Below are positions 10,037-22,167 of a stretch of 64,000 nucleotides of DNA, one piece after another. Numbering within the stretch: the stretch's first letter is position 1; the number at the start of each line of letters is the position of its first letter. The notes under the pieces are model-generated. The model did no database searches, was not told the origin of the DNA, and worked only from the letters and a program-made list of their open reading frames with translations. This DNA is from Flaveria trinervia (Eukaryota > Streptophyta > Magnoliopsida > Asterales > Asteraceae), in assembly GCA_025506515.1 (NCBI GenBank), contig CM046442.1, positions 17,086,443-17,150,442 on the forward strand. Reading direction: 5' to 3'. Position numbers and translations under genes: made by a program.

Positions 10037-11760
10037 AAGTACTAGATTAACATGTCTGTCACCATAATGATCTGAATATCTCCAATCTTGATGTAACCAT
10101 TGCTGGTGACTCAATTCCAACCACCAGAATACATAAGAATCACTTACTAGAAAACATTATTGGTGAACTTAATAAGAGGGTGACAAGAAGCAAGTCAGTA
10201 TTGCAAACATTTGTTTGTTCTCATGCTTTCTTTGTCAAACAGTACCCAAGAACATCAAAGAGGCTTTTCAAGACAATAGCTGGATTGAAGCAAAGCAGGA
10301 AGAACTGCTATAATTCAAGAAGGAAGAAGTATGGCAACTGGTAGACCTTCCCGAAGGACAATACCCTATAGGCACCAGATGGTTGTACAGAAACAAAACT
10401 GATGATAAAGGGATCGTCATAAAAAATAAAGCAAGACTAGTGGCTCAGGGTTACACTCAAGAAGATGGAATTGATTATGAAGAAGTGTTTGCACCTGTTG
10501 CCATATTAGAAGCAATAAGAATCTTTCTTGCATGTTCTGCATCCATGAAGTTTACTATTTATCAAATGGATATGAAGTGTGCCTTCTTATATGGAAATAT
10601 TGCTGAAGAATTCTACGTGAGTCAACCACCTGGCTTTGAAGATCCACATTTCCCTAACAGGGTATACAAGCTTGACAAAGCACTGTTTGGTCTTCATCAA
10701 GCTCCATGAAACTTGTATGAAACTCTATCGTTTTTCTTCTTGAAAATGGATATGAAAGAGGAAAGATTGATTAGAATCTATTCAGAAAGAGAAGAGGAAG
10801 AGACATGTTGCTACTCCAGATTTATGTGGATGATATTATAGTTGGCTTAACAAACAAGCAACTCTATAAAGACTTTGAAGACCTTATGCATTCAAAATTT
10901 CAAATAAGTGCAATGGTGGAACTCACTTTCTTTCTAGGGGCAAGTCCAATAAATAGATGGAATTTTCATTAATCAATCAAAATATGTGGAAACAATATTG
11001 AAGAAATTTCACTTTTCTGACTGTCAGTCTATCAGAACACCTATGGATACTAATGTGAAGATTGGACCTGATCCAGAAGGCAAATCAGTGGATCAAACTC
11101 ACTATCGATCTATGATCGGTTTACTTATGTATCTAACAGCCATTAGGTCTGACATTATGTTTGGTGTTTGTGTGTGTGCCAAATATCAAGTTGATCCTAA
11201 GGAATCTCATGTAAACGTTGTCAAGAGGATATTTAGATATCTTAAGGGCAAACCTGTTCTTGGGTTATGGTATCCAAAGGAAGGAGACTTCAATCTCTAT
11301 GCCTTCACTAACAATGATTTTGGAGGATGCAACTTCAATAGGAATCCCCTTCTAGCGGTTATCAATTTCTTGGTCCTAGACTGGTCTCCTGGCAGTGCAA
11401 GAAGGAGACAAACGTATCAATTTCAAGGGTAGAAGCTGAGTATATTACAACATCTGCTTGTTTCTCTCAAGTCCTCTGGATTCAAAAGCAGATGCTTAAT
11501 TATGGTTTGAACTTCTTGCATACACCAATTCATATTGACAACACTGTAGTTGTTTTCATTACAAATAATCCAGTTCAACACTCAAAAACAAAACACATTG
11601 AAATTAGATATCACTTTTTGAGAGACTATGTTGAAAAGGGTTAATCAAATTGATTCAAGTACCCACTGAAAATCAATTGGCTGATTTATTTACCAAGGCA
11701 TTTGAATCTAGTAGGTTTGAATTTCTAGTTCAATCAATTGGCATGATTAACCTTGAATAA
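10037..11760 (+). pseudogene. pol: Copia pol part 2 of element A: reverse transcriptase and RNase H
   Basis: Continues the linker of A pol after B. RT blocks in order: GTRWLYRNKTDDKG, NKARLVAQGYTQEDGIDYEE (about 10420-10480), APVAILEAIRIFLA, DMKCAFLYG, and the catalytic YVDD at 10823-10834. RNase H follows: the aspartate region NNDFGGC near 11310, VEAEYI near 11430, then TKHIEIRYHFLRD and LADLFTKAFES, ending at a TAA 11758-11760. Several frame changes (near 10710, 10925 and 11340) and a stop at about 11643 inactivate it. It is clearly diverged from the RT of C, F and G, so A is a separate, older Copia family. Confidence 0.85.
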
Positions 11761-12812
11761 AATCATTCAAAAAACATTCTAAAGCAATAGAAAAATCACA
11801 AAAAGAAGTCAATTTAATGAAGAAAACAATATTGGGAAATGATATAATTACAGTCGTTATATCATTCATTGTGCTTAATTTTAAAATTTTAAAGACTGTC
11901 ATGACTTACCAGATATGTTGGTAGGCTCAACTTGGAAAAGAAGATACATATTATGATGAATTAAAGTCTTATTCAATGGTTAAACTCTCATCTCAGAGTA
12001 ATGGTATGTATTAGCTTATCTGAGTGTATGTATGTGTAGAAACCTAAACACACCAGGGAATGATACTTTATGAATCTCTTTCACCTACATCACGATTCAT
12101 CTCTGTTTTGCTGAGCAAAGACCTGATGAATCAAGCACATAGTCCAGATGTACCGATCCAAAAGATTCCTAATAAGGAACACATCCAAATTGGATGAATC
12201 TACCAAAACAATACATTCTATGTGAATGAACAAAAGAATCCAATCATGGATCACCTTCTAAAATGAAGTGAAAAGAATCCCAATGTGGATCATCATGAAA
12301 AGAATCAAAGTAAAAGAATCCCAATAGGGTCAGTGAAAATGAGATCTCATAACTTAAATAACCTGGTCAAGAAAGTTGTGAAAAAGTCTACCATGCATTA
12401 GATAAGGATGGTTGATCATTCCATGCTTTTGTGTATGAGTTATATGTTGAATAATTAAATCAACCAAAAACATGATAAATATCACATGCATTAAAATATC
12501 AACCTAGTATGAGTTTAAGATGATAACAATATCTTCAATCAACAAGTTCATAAACATTTCCATTTTATCATAAAGGATGCACATGTGTAATGTAAGATTG
12601 ATATGATCCCAACAAAAGATATACTTCTCCTCACTACTAATAATTAAAATTAATTTATATTCAAAAAAATTTAAATCTTTAAAGTTTCAATCCAGATGTG
12701 GATATAAACTTTAGGGGGAGTAATATAAATTTTTTGATTAAGTTTGTATAGATATACACTATCTTAAATTACTTTCTTAAAACTTAAAAAACAAATCAAA
12801 AAGAAAATGTTT
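11761..12812 (+). other. Non-coding stretch after A pol, with a polypurine-like tract
   Basis: No ORF. Contains repeats of AAAAGAATCC(C)AAT (about 12220-12330) and a TTTAGGGGGAG at 12711-12721 that looks like a polypurine tract but is not followed by an LTR starting TG. Either A once ended here with a decayed 3' LTR, or the tract is internal to a longer element whose extra ORF begins near 13916. Confidence 0.45.
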
Positions 12813-13059
12813 GTGTTGGTGCAAAAGTTATACCATAGTATCTCAGCTTATGCAGATTCTTGGAAGTATAAGAAGTCCAAGATCAATCAAATAACAGGAA
12901 ACTTGTATCACTTCTAACATACAAGTCAATCCAAGTAAGAATTGATAACCCCAACAACAGTCAACAACTTCACAAGACAATTCAATCAAAGAAAATTCTT
13001 CATAACAAGAAAAACCAAAACAAAAATATTAACTTTTGATTAAGTTCAAAAGTTAATGC

Positions 13060-13750
13060 AGGTAAGTGCATTGGTCAATGCGGGTGAAGGTAACCCATGC
13101 ATATAGCCAATGCAGGTAACTGTTTATGTCAAGTGAAACTAATGCGGACAAAGAGTTTACTCTACCGCATTGGTGTCTAACAAGTATACATGAAAAGGTT
13201 GGAGTGATAAAACCTATGCGGAACAAAAGTGTTCTACCGCATTTCTCAATGCGGATGATATTTCCACTTCCGCATTTGCTGTACTCATCCGCATTTGTGG
13301 ATATGTGTAACTCCAACACTTTACATGTACTTTCAAAAAGAATAAACTAGTGCTTAATCTCTTCTATCACCATGGATGTGATCAAGTAAATGTGGAAATT
13401 TTACTCTACCACATATTCTACAGTGAGCAAATGCTGATCAACTTTGATCAACCGCATTTGCTACACTGAGCAAATGCTGAACAAGTTTGATCAACCGCAT
13501 TTGCTACAATGAACAAATGCTGATAAACTTTGTTCTTCTGCATTTGAAAACAGTGCCTAAATGCGGATAGCTAAAATCTTAAGTATTCCACTTCCGCATT
13601 TGCTACAATGCACAAATGTGAATGACCAAATGCTTATGTTTTTCTCTTCCGCATTTGCAATAGTAAACAAATACGGATGTCTATATCCTTTTCGCATTTG
13701 CTATAGTGTGAATAAAATTCTGACCGCATTTGTTCTAAAAATTGTAAAAA
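13060..13750 (+). repeat. Array of CCGCATTTG / CAAATGCGG words in the spacer of element A
   Basis: More than a dozen copies of CCGCATTTG, CGCATTTGCTACA, AATGCGGA and CAAATGC occur in both orientations at irregular spacing, so many hairpins are possible. No coding frame is supported. The surrounding bases 12813-13059 and 13751-13915 hold nothing else recognisable. Confidence 0.65.
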
Positions 13751-13915
13751 TTTGTAAAATCCATTAGTTGACTATTTAAAGCAAGTTCAAAAGGTCATTT
13801 AATATTTTTCAAATTTGAGAGACTCTAAAGTGCGACGAGCGAAAAATGCACTGTTCATCTTCATCAAATATCATCATCTTTAATAATCAAAGATCCTAGC
13901 TTCATTTCATCTATT

Positions 13916-16847
13916 ATGTCCTCATGTTCAATTGTACACAACATTAGTATCGAACAAAAGGTGAATTATTTAACATTTTCTAACCTAAAAAATGTCAAAC
14001 ATTTGAACTGATAATGAACTTACAACCCTAGGTTCATAAAGAACACTTAAAATCAGATTATTCTAAGAAAAGATGAACATTTTCGACTTCAATGAGCATG
14101 CAAACTAAGAAGAATACCACTTAACAAGGAAACTTCATAGTCATGTTCATCGTATGAATAGAGCATGATGAAATTGAAAATGTTGAAATCAAATCTTGAA
14201 ATAAAGTCTAATTAAAAGTTAGCAACATCAAAATCATCTCTTCAAACATGAAAAATTAACATAACAATGATTATTCATGATAACATCACAATTTGAAGTG
14301 ATTCTTATAGAACAGTACCTTCAAATATTCATTTTTGACTTTCAAAAGTCAAACTGATGAATCTTGAATAATGTGGAACATATATTTCATCAATCTAACT
14401 CATATGCCTCTAATGTAGGGTACATGGCTAATCTTACCTGGACCAAGCTCCATAATGTAAGTAGTTATCTTGACCCTTATGTATTTGTGGCAGAAGGTCC
14501 TAGAGACATGATAATATTTTTTTCTACTACAAGAGTAACACATGCCATCACAGTTAGACCTGTTATTTATGAGAGATTCATAAGGTCTTTCTGGAGTACT
14601 ACTGTTCTGACAGATGTTGATGGTGAGAAGACTCTGTCTGGAAGAATTGATGATAACCATTCTCTAACCATCATTGAACAAACCGTGAGACAGTGTCTAT
14701 AGTTTGGTGATGATGCAAACACTCCTATTGAGCTTGAAGATGAAGAAATCACTACCTTCTTTGCTCATATTGGTTTTGAAGCTGGATATGAAGGAAAGCA
14801 AATAGTGAAGGGACTGGTGGACTTACAATGGAGCTATCTGATTCACCTCTATCAACATTGTTTGTCCAAGAGGAAGACAGGATGGAATGATATTCGTGTG
14901 ATCACATCATCAACAATATGTGCTTTATGCACCAATAGGTCATTTAACATGTATGCCTATGTGTTCAATGGTCTAGTATCCAACATTCAGGAAGGAAGAA
15001 GATACATGTTCCTGATGTAGCCAAGGTTCTTCCAATGTCTAATCAATGAAGCATTCCCGGATATAGTACCTAAAGGACCAGTTTTGGACATCCCTTATTA
15101 TCATTCCAAGTCCTACAAATATATGAAAAAGAGAGATCCAAGCAACTTCTACAATGGAGCTCACTCTCCTCTTTTACCTTGGATGCTTCAACAGATCAAT
15201 CCTGAAGAACAAATTGAAGAACAAGAGGATCCAGCTGATGAGCAAATTCAAGAACTAGCTGCTCATGATCAGCAAACTGCTGATAAGCATGTTGAAGTAA
15301 GAGATGAAGGGCATAGCTCAGTGTCAACCCATGTTTATATAGGGGGTGATCTTAACACTGAACCTCATGTTCATGATATGGCATCACCTTTTGTACCCTC
15401 ACCAATACCATCTCCCTAAAGAACCCCATTACCATCACCTCACAGATGACCAATTCAATCACCTCAAGCGCAACCCATCACCTCTCCACACATATCTCAT
15501 ATTCATCATTCACCCATCTTATCTGCTCAACCATCTCCCATTACAACCGAGCCTGTAGAGTTTGGTGATTTTTCCAGGTCCTCCAAGAAATCCAAATCAT
15601 CAATTGATGAGGAGGATCACCCAAGCCTAATGCCTGTAATGAAAGTCACTTCTGAAGCTGCTCCTTCAGAAAGCTATGCAGAATCTAGTGTCAACAAACC
15701 AGATGAGAAGGATGAGCTAATTTAAGAACTTATGCAAGAGGTGGCAAAAATTGAAAGATTGCTCAAGATAAGATCTAGCATCATTCAAGACAGATTGTTG
15801 GAGCTTTATGAGAAGGAGAATGAGTTGAAAGAAATGAAAGAAATATATGAAGCAGAAAAGAAAGAAAAGGATAATGAGATTGAAAAGTTAAAAGCTGCTC
15901 TTCAATAATCAAGAGAGGAAATATGTTGCCATGTGGACACTTTAGCCATACAGATAATTGCTATGGAAGAGCAAGAAGAATTGATTCAAGAACAGGCTAA
16001 AATCATTATCAATTTGCAGAACTTGAATGAAAGCCTAAGCAAAAGAGTCTCTGAGCTAGAAATGTTGGTTGAAATTAAAAGGGAAGCCAAAGTAGAAGCA
16101 AAATAAGAGGATGAGAAAAGAACTGGGGATAGTAAGAAAGCAACTACTTTTGAGAGTTCATCAATAGAGAGTGGTGATGATTCTTTTGAAACTCAAAAGG
16201 AAGAAACAAGCAAGACAAAGCATGAAGAGTCTAGCTTGGAGATGGTTGTTTACTCAGAGAAACCAGTTGATGTTCACACTGAAGAAGATGAATTCAGTGA
16301 CACGATTAAAGCTTTGGATAGCTTCACAACTGTAGAATTTATCATTGATGATGATTTCTGGGACTTCATAGTTGAATAGGGGATTTTTGTTAAACCAATA
16401 GTTGTTATTCCTCAATCTCTTGTCCCTCTTGAGAAGGAATTGAGCATGCAGTTACTGCCTGTTGTGTCACTCACTGAAGAAGAAAATGAGCTGATCAAAA
16501 GATTATGTGAAGAGCAACAAGAAAAAGAAGAATCATTTGCTACTATTTATGAACAAGAACAATCAAAGGCTGAAAAATTGCCTCAATAAGCTGAACAGCC
16601 TGAAACCTCTTCTGGTCCTCCAATGCAAACATATACCAGGAAGAGGAAGTACTTAACAAAGAAGGCCAAGGGAAAAAGGCCTATGGTAGAAGAAGAGCCA
16701 AGCAAGAAGAGTAAAAGGATGATCCTAGAAGCCTTGAAGCTATTGTAGAATTTTTAGAAGAACATGACAAGTTGAGGCTCAACTGAAAAAGAAACCTGAT
16801 TTTGTAGACCTGGAGGAAGGAGAAATTGAGGGTGGCTATGTGGTTGA
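13916..16847 (+). pseudogene. Downstream (SIRE-type) ORF of element A, part 1
   Basis: A possible start at 13916 opens 31 codons. From 14364 a frame with TAG stops at 14700 and 15018 encodes a protein that parallels the G ORF: IYERFIRSFW corresponds to AESLNQFW, then an I-R-Q-x-L block before DD, then IHLYQHCLSKRKTGWNDI to FHMVNVCLAPKTSSWDQ, and RFFQCLINEAFPDI after it. Further on come Pro/Ser-rich sequence, long coiled-coil-like Glu/Lys stretches (15720-16110), and an acidic C-terminal part (16130-16560). The D LTR cuts it at 16848; it seems to resume near 59452. Assignment to the same element as the pol at 10037 rests on order and strand. Role unknown. Confidence 0.55.
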
Positions 16848-17390
16848 TGTAAGGATTAAATGTAAAGGTTGATGCAACCCAAACACCCAAAGTCTCTTTT
16901 GCATGCAGGCACAAGTGTACTAAAGTAGAATGCTTTGGAAGTTTCACACCAGCATGAGAAATATTCTAGGTGTGAAATCTTCCGAAGGCAAGACCCGGAG
17001 CCAAAGATGAAGTCTTCCAAAGCATCAAAGACAAAGTCTTCCGAAGCCAACACTTGAAGACTGATTTCTTCCAAAGAATTTTGAACACATGCTTTATCTG
17101 ATGTACTTTTCTATAAAGCTGGACCCCTTTCTGCTGCAACTCTATAAACTCACCAACTTTCATAAGTGGTGAAAAGGTCCATGCTTTTGGTAACTATACA
17201 TTGAGGTCTTGAGTCGGTAACTTTCTACTTTATGTACTTAATCCTTTTTGTAATATATTAGGATGTGAGCTATGGAATGTCAAGTCACTAGTCAAAAGGC
17301 AATCTACCTTTTGACTCTATATTTGATTTTGTTTGTCATCTAGTCAATTGTATCCAGCTGGCCTTCAAAGTATGGCCAGCTATAGAATGT
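16848..17390 (+). repeat. 5' LTR of element D, first part
   Basis: Starts TGTAAGGATTAAATG and aligns with 58643 onward (shared GATGCAACCCAAACACCC and TCCAGCTGGCCTTCAAAG). It carries repeated CTTCCGAAG and CTTCCAAAG words (16975-17080). C is inserted at 17391; the LTR continues at 53834. Confidence 0.85.
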
Positions 17391-18166
17391 TGTTGGACCA
17401 AAAGAACCAATGAGCCAGATCAGAAAAACCTTTAAGTCCCATAAGACATCACAACAACTGCTATAGACTTGATCAGCTGTTTGATAAAGTCTGAAGATCA
17501 ATAGCTGAAGACTAAAGTACTGAAGACTTCAACAGCTGAAGACCAAAGTCTGAAGATCAACAGCTGAAGACTAAAGTACTGAAGACTTCAACAACTGAAG
17601 CACAAAGACTGAAGACATCAGCTGATGACAACAACTGAAGTTCAAGAAGTCCAAGTACTGAAGCCTTCAGAGTTTGTCACAATAGCTGAAGAAGTATTCT
17701 TCAGTTGTTGTGATGGTTTCCTTTTAGTAGTTTTATTTTCTATTTCAGTACTTGTAAAACGACTAAAGAGCATGTTCTTCAGTCGTTGTAGTTTCAGTAG
17801 TTTCTTTTCACTAGTTGTAGTGATAGTTAACACTTGGTATTTTTGTAAGAAGATGTCAGCTGTTTGACATCTTCAGTAGTTGTGTTAACTTTCAGTAGTT
17901 TGAATAATTCTGTTAGATGTCACTATTAAGTGACATCAGCAGACGTCACATCTCCTATATAAGAGATGTTGACCTAATTGTATGTGTGACATTTTGCCAC
18001 CACGAAAGCATATGAATGAAATATTCTATTTGCAAAATTTTCTCTCTCTATAACCGTTTACTCTTACATTGAATATCAATTGTGTTCTTGTAAATTGTCT
18101 AATTCATTGTTCAAATTCCGCTGCAATACTCTCTAATCAATCAAACGTAGATCACCGATCTTAACA
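17391..18166 (+). repeat. 5' LTR of element C
   Basis: TGTTGGACC to CTTAACA. Promoter block: palindrome 17916-17937 (loop ATTA), GACGTCAC 17942-17949, TATATAA 17956-17962. Shares CAGATCAGAAAAACCTTTAA and the CTGAAGATCAACAGCTG pattern with 53059-53828, its partner. Confidence 0.93.
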
Positions 18167-18168
18167 AA

Positions 18169-18180
18169 TGGTATCAGAGC
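18169..18180 (+). other. Primer binding site, element C
   Basis: TGGTATCAGAGC two bases after the 5' LTR, complementary to initiator tRNA-Met. Confidence 0.92.
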
Positions 18181-18392
18181 TGGTTAATCATTGATTGATC
18201 CAACAATTGATCATTGAAATTGCTATTCGATATCTATGTTTGATTGAATTAGCATATTTGCAAGAATTGGTTATAGATCATTGAATCTCTGCTACTTTCG
18301 TTATTTGCTTTGAGCTTTCTCTTGATTCAATTTGGTTGTTGTGTTTTGATCTAAATCTGTTAAAACTTAATTGAATTTGGTTGAATCTGAGA

Positions 18393-21236
18393 ATGACTAC
18401 TCCTTCTAATGACCCTCATAATACCGGTTCCTCAACCAAGCCTCCGATGCTGGTTAGGACTGAGTATAACATATGGCAACGAAGAATGCTTCATCACCTG
18501 TCTGTTAACAGTTCAGGTGTTGGACATCTGTGGTACATGGTCCACACAAGCCTATGGTGAACAATCCAGAAACCAATCAAATGGTTCCGAAGAAGAAGGA
18601 ACAATACTTAAATGAGGATCGGAAACTGTTTGAGATTGATGCTAAAGCGCATGGTATTCTGACCATGGCTCTGCCTAATGAAATCTATTAAGGGCTTATG
18701 CATCATGAAACTGCTCATGATCTCTGGAATGCATTGAAGGAACAATTCGGTGGAACTGATGAGGTCTTAGCAAACAACAGAGAAATCCTTGCCCAACAAT
18801 AAGAGACATTCTCTCACAGGAAGGGTGAGACACTGACTCGACAGTTTGAGCATTTTTCTTGTTTGATCTCTTGCTAAAAATGGTCAAACATGAATACACC
18901 AATAGCCAGATGAACAACAGATTCCTCAGATCACTACCAGAGAGATAGGACACATACACCATTGTCCTACGCTCCAGTGCAAATCTGGATAGCCTATCTC
19001 TCACCCAACTCCATGGGAAACTACTTACATTTGAAAGAGAGATAGAGCATAAAATGAAACTGGCATCATTAGGAAAGCTCACTGATGACTTTGTACCAGG
19101 GAACACTGCATTGGATGGTCATGAGTCAGAATATGCTGCATCTGAAAGTAATTATGATGAGCATATAGATTTCTCTTCAAAAAGTCCTGATCATGCATTT
19201 GTTGGTGTTGATAGTCAGTCTAGCTGTAATAGTGACAATTTGTGCTTCATCATGGATGATCTGAAGGGTATTGCTGATGATGACTTAGAAGAGATGGATA
19301 TTCTAAGCCAAATGGCCTTGGTTAATATCAGATCTCAAAAATTCTACAAGAGAACCGGTAGGAAATTCCCTGGACTCTCTGGAAAAACCAATGTTGGTTT
19401 TGACAAGAGTAAGTTGAGGTGTCATAAATGCCACAGGCTTGGGCACTTTGCAAGAGAGTGTAGATCATCTGGATCTAACTCCTCTGCACCCTTTGTGACC
19501 TTTCCATGTAATATTCAACAAGACAGAGGGCAACATCCTGCTAGTTCTGGTCATCATTCATAACCTATATCTCCTGCATATTTTGTCCCTTAGGGTCCAA
19601 TGTCATATCCATATCCTTGTTATTACATTCCTCAGCCAAATCCAGTTCAAGCTCCTATTACACAACAACCACAAGCATTACCTTAGCCTCTACCATCTCA
19701 ATCATCTCAATCACAACCTCATCACAGCTTCTTCACCCCTGGCATTGTTGACTGGAGCAGTTTACCAGATGATCTCTCTGGTAATGAGCATTTATTTGCT
19801 GGTGATGGTTAACATGGTGGTGAACATCCTTTTGGGAATCTAGTTCTCATGGCCCTGGAATCTACTAAGAGTTCATGCTCCAATGCATCTTCTTCACAGG
19901 TAACCCAGGTATCCTCTGAGGCTAAGGCCAAGCTTTGTTCTGAATCTTGCATAGATGCATTTATCTCTATTAGAGAGGCAAATGTAGCTTTAATAAATCA
20001 AAATTTAGAACTTGAGCAAAACCTTTCCAAAAGAAAAGCTGAATATGAGTCTGTTATTAAGGATAAAGATGATGAGATTTATAAGCTTAAATGTCAATTA
20101 AATGATGAAAAGGCTAAGCTAGAGGTCATTCTTGAGAACCATAGAGAACTTAAAGAAAAACTTGCAGTTACCCAAGTTGAGTGTGCCCGCTGGGTGTCAT
20201 CATGCAAGGGATTTGAAATGCTGCTCAGCAAGCAATCTGCTTTGAATGTGAAGTTTGGAATTAGTTACAACCACATTGCACCACCAACAGATTTTACTCC
20301 AAAACCAATAGTAAAATCTGAAGGTGAAAGCAATTTCCAAACCACATCATCATGTGCATCATCCTCAAGTGATCTCCCAAAATCACAAGATGAAATTAGT
20401 GTTGATAAGCACATGAAGCTGAGTACTTCAGATGTTGTCCCTCAAAGTACCTCAAGTACTGAAGGGCAAGTTACAACAACTGAAAAGCATTTCAAATCAG
20501 CTGAAATAAAAGGATTAACAACTGCTGATAAGAATAGTTGAAGAACAAGTCTTCAGTTGTTACAGATCCTTCAGTACTAAACAAAAGTACTGAAAGGAGG
20601 AAAGTACTAAAGAGCACACCTTCAGTAGTTTCCACATCAGCAGTTGATCAATCCAAGATGAAGAATAAGCCGTGTTAAATATGTGGTAAATTCAATCATC
20701 TTTCTCATGAATGTTGGTACAAAAAGGGTTCCAAATTCAACAGAGATAAGCTCATTAAAATCCAGATGGATGAAATGAAAACTGAGTTTGAGACCAAGTT
20801 TGTACCATAATCATCCCAATGTGTTAAACCCAAGACTTCAACTAAATCCATAAAGAAGGATAGGGTTCATCACAAAACAACTGATAGTGCTCCTAATGAT
20901 AAACATCAGACTAACCTTGTGAATTTTAAGGAGGAAATGGTAGGTCACAGGAACTCATCAAACACAAGTACTGATATGTCACAAGAGTTGAAAGCTTTGT
21001 CTACAAATCAGACACAACTTGTTATGATGGTTCAGCATTTGTTGGGGAGAGTTAACCAACTAGATGCACCTGTGATCAAACCACTGAAAAGGCATTCCAA
21101 GCCCAAATCCAAGGAATCCATTTCAGTACCATCTCCTTCTTCTTCAGCTGTTAATCATAAGAAACAAGTTATGGTTACATCGGTTGATGAAAACAGACCC
21201 AAAACCAAAAAGGTTTGGGTCTCTAAACCTAACTAG
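18393..21236 (+). pseudogene. gag: Copia gag, element C: two zinc knuckles around a coiled coil
   Basis: The ATG at 18393 opens MTTPSNDPHNTG. The N-terminal core has frame changes near 18515 and 18880 and stops (TAA 18690 and 18800). Knuckle 1 is CHKCHRLGHFAREC at 19420-19461. A Pro/Gln-rich region follows (19500-19740) with a TAG at about 19593 where G has CAG. A heptad-like coiled coil spans 19970-20190 (KRKAEYESVI, DDEIYKLKCQL, LKEKLAVTQ). The conserved FEMLLSKQSA block lies near 20212. Knuckle 2 is at about 20675-20716, with its second residue changed to a stop. The tail ends KTKKVWVSKPN and a TAG at 21234-21236. Gag assembles the particle and packages RNA. At roughly 900 codons it is much larger than a typical Copia gag. 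Confidence 0.85.
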
Positions 21237-22167
21237 TTACTTTTGATGAATGCAGGGTCTTCAGCATGCCAAAGGAGCATCTGGTATGTGGACAGTGGAG
21301 GATCTATGCATATGACTGGGAGCAGTTCTCTTCTTAATAACTACTCTCAAGGAAAGAAGGGATTTGTTTCATTTGGAAATGATGCCAAGGGTTACATCAT
21401 TGGGAAAGGATTTGTGTCTAATGGACAAATCCGGTTTGATGATGTTAACCATGTGGAGAATCTCAAGTATAATCTGCTGAGTGTCAGTCAGATGTTAACC
21501 ATGTGGAGAATCTCAAGTATAACCATGTGGAGAATCTAATGGACAAAGGGCATGTTGCACTTTTCACAAGCCATAACTGCAGGATTCTGTCTTCCCAAGT
21601 TCTGAGGCTGATTGAAAAGGTATTGGATGAACATACTCTCCTAAAGGCCAACAGGATTGGAAGAATATATGCCTTGGATTTGTCAAAGAAGATTGATTTG
21701 AAGGGTCATCCATGCCTGTTCTCTAAAGCCTCTCCTGAGGAATCTAAACTGTGGCATAGAAGGCTGGGTCATGTTAATCTCAAAAACATGAATCAACTGA
21801 TCCACAATAGTTTAGTGAGAGGTCTACCAATAAAGGAGTTCCACTATGATGAAACCTGCACTGCTCGTTTAAAAGGAAAACAACACAAAGTCTCATTCCC
21901 TCCTATTGAAGAAACTAAGTCCACTGCCTGCTTGCAGTTACTGCACATGGATCTATTTGGTCCTGTGAGAGTGATGAGCATGGCAAAGAAGAAATACTGT
22001 CTGGTAATTGTGGATGATTACTCCAGATTTGTATGGACTTTCTTTCTGCATTCAAATGATGACGTTGCTCAGAAGATTATAAACTTTGTGTTGTATGTTG
22101 AGAAGCAGTATCCCCTATCAGTCAAGTGTATAAGGAGTGACAATGGAATAGAATTCAGAAACCATAC
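21237..22167 (+). pseudogene. pol: Copia pol part 1, element C: protease and integrase N-terminal half
   Basis: After the gag stop and an acceptor-like GCAG|G (21254-21255) comes the protease WYVDSGGSMHMTG (about 21285-21320); family members have GGS where Copia usually has GCS. A local triplication (21441-21537) of GATGTTAACCATGTGGAGAA shifts the frame. GAG-pre-integrase LWHRRLGHVNLKNMN lies at about 21750, with the zinc-binding C-x2-C changed to TCTARL. The integrase core has HMDLFGP (about 21945) and RSDNG (about 22135). F is inserted at 22168 and the domain continues at 46412. Confidence 0.9.

Noticed and set aside
12814..13059. TGTTGGTGCAAAAG as the start of another LTR
   Set aside because: No partner copy, PBS, polypurine tract or duplication was found.
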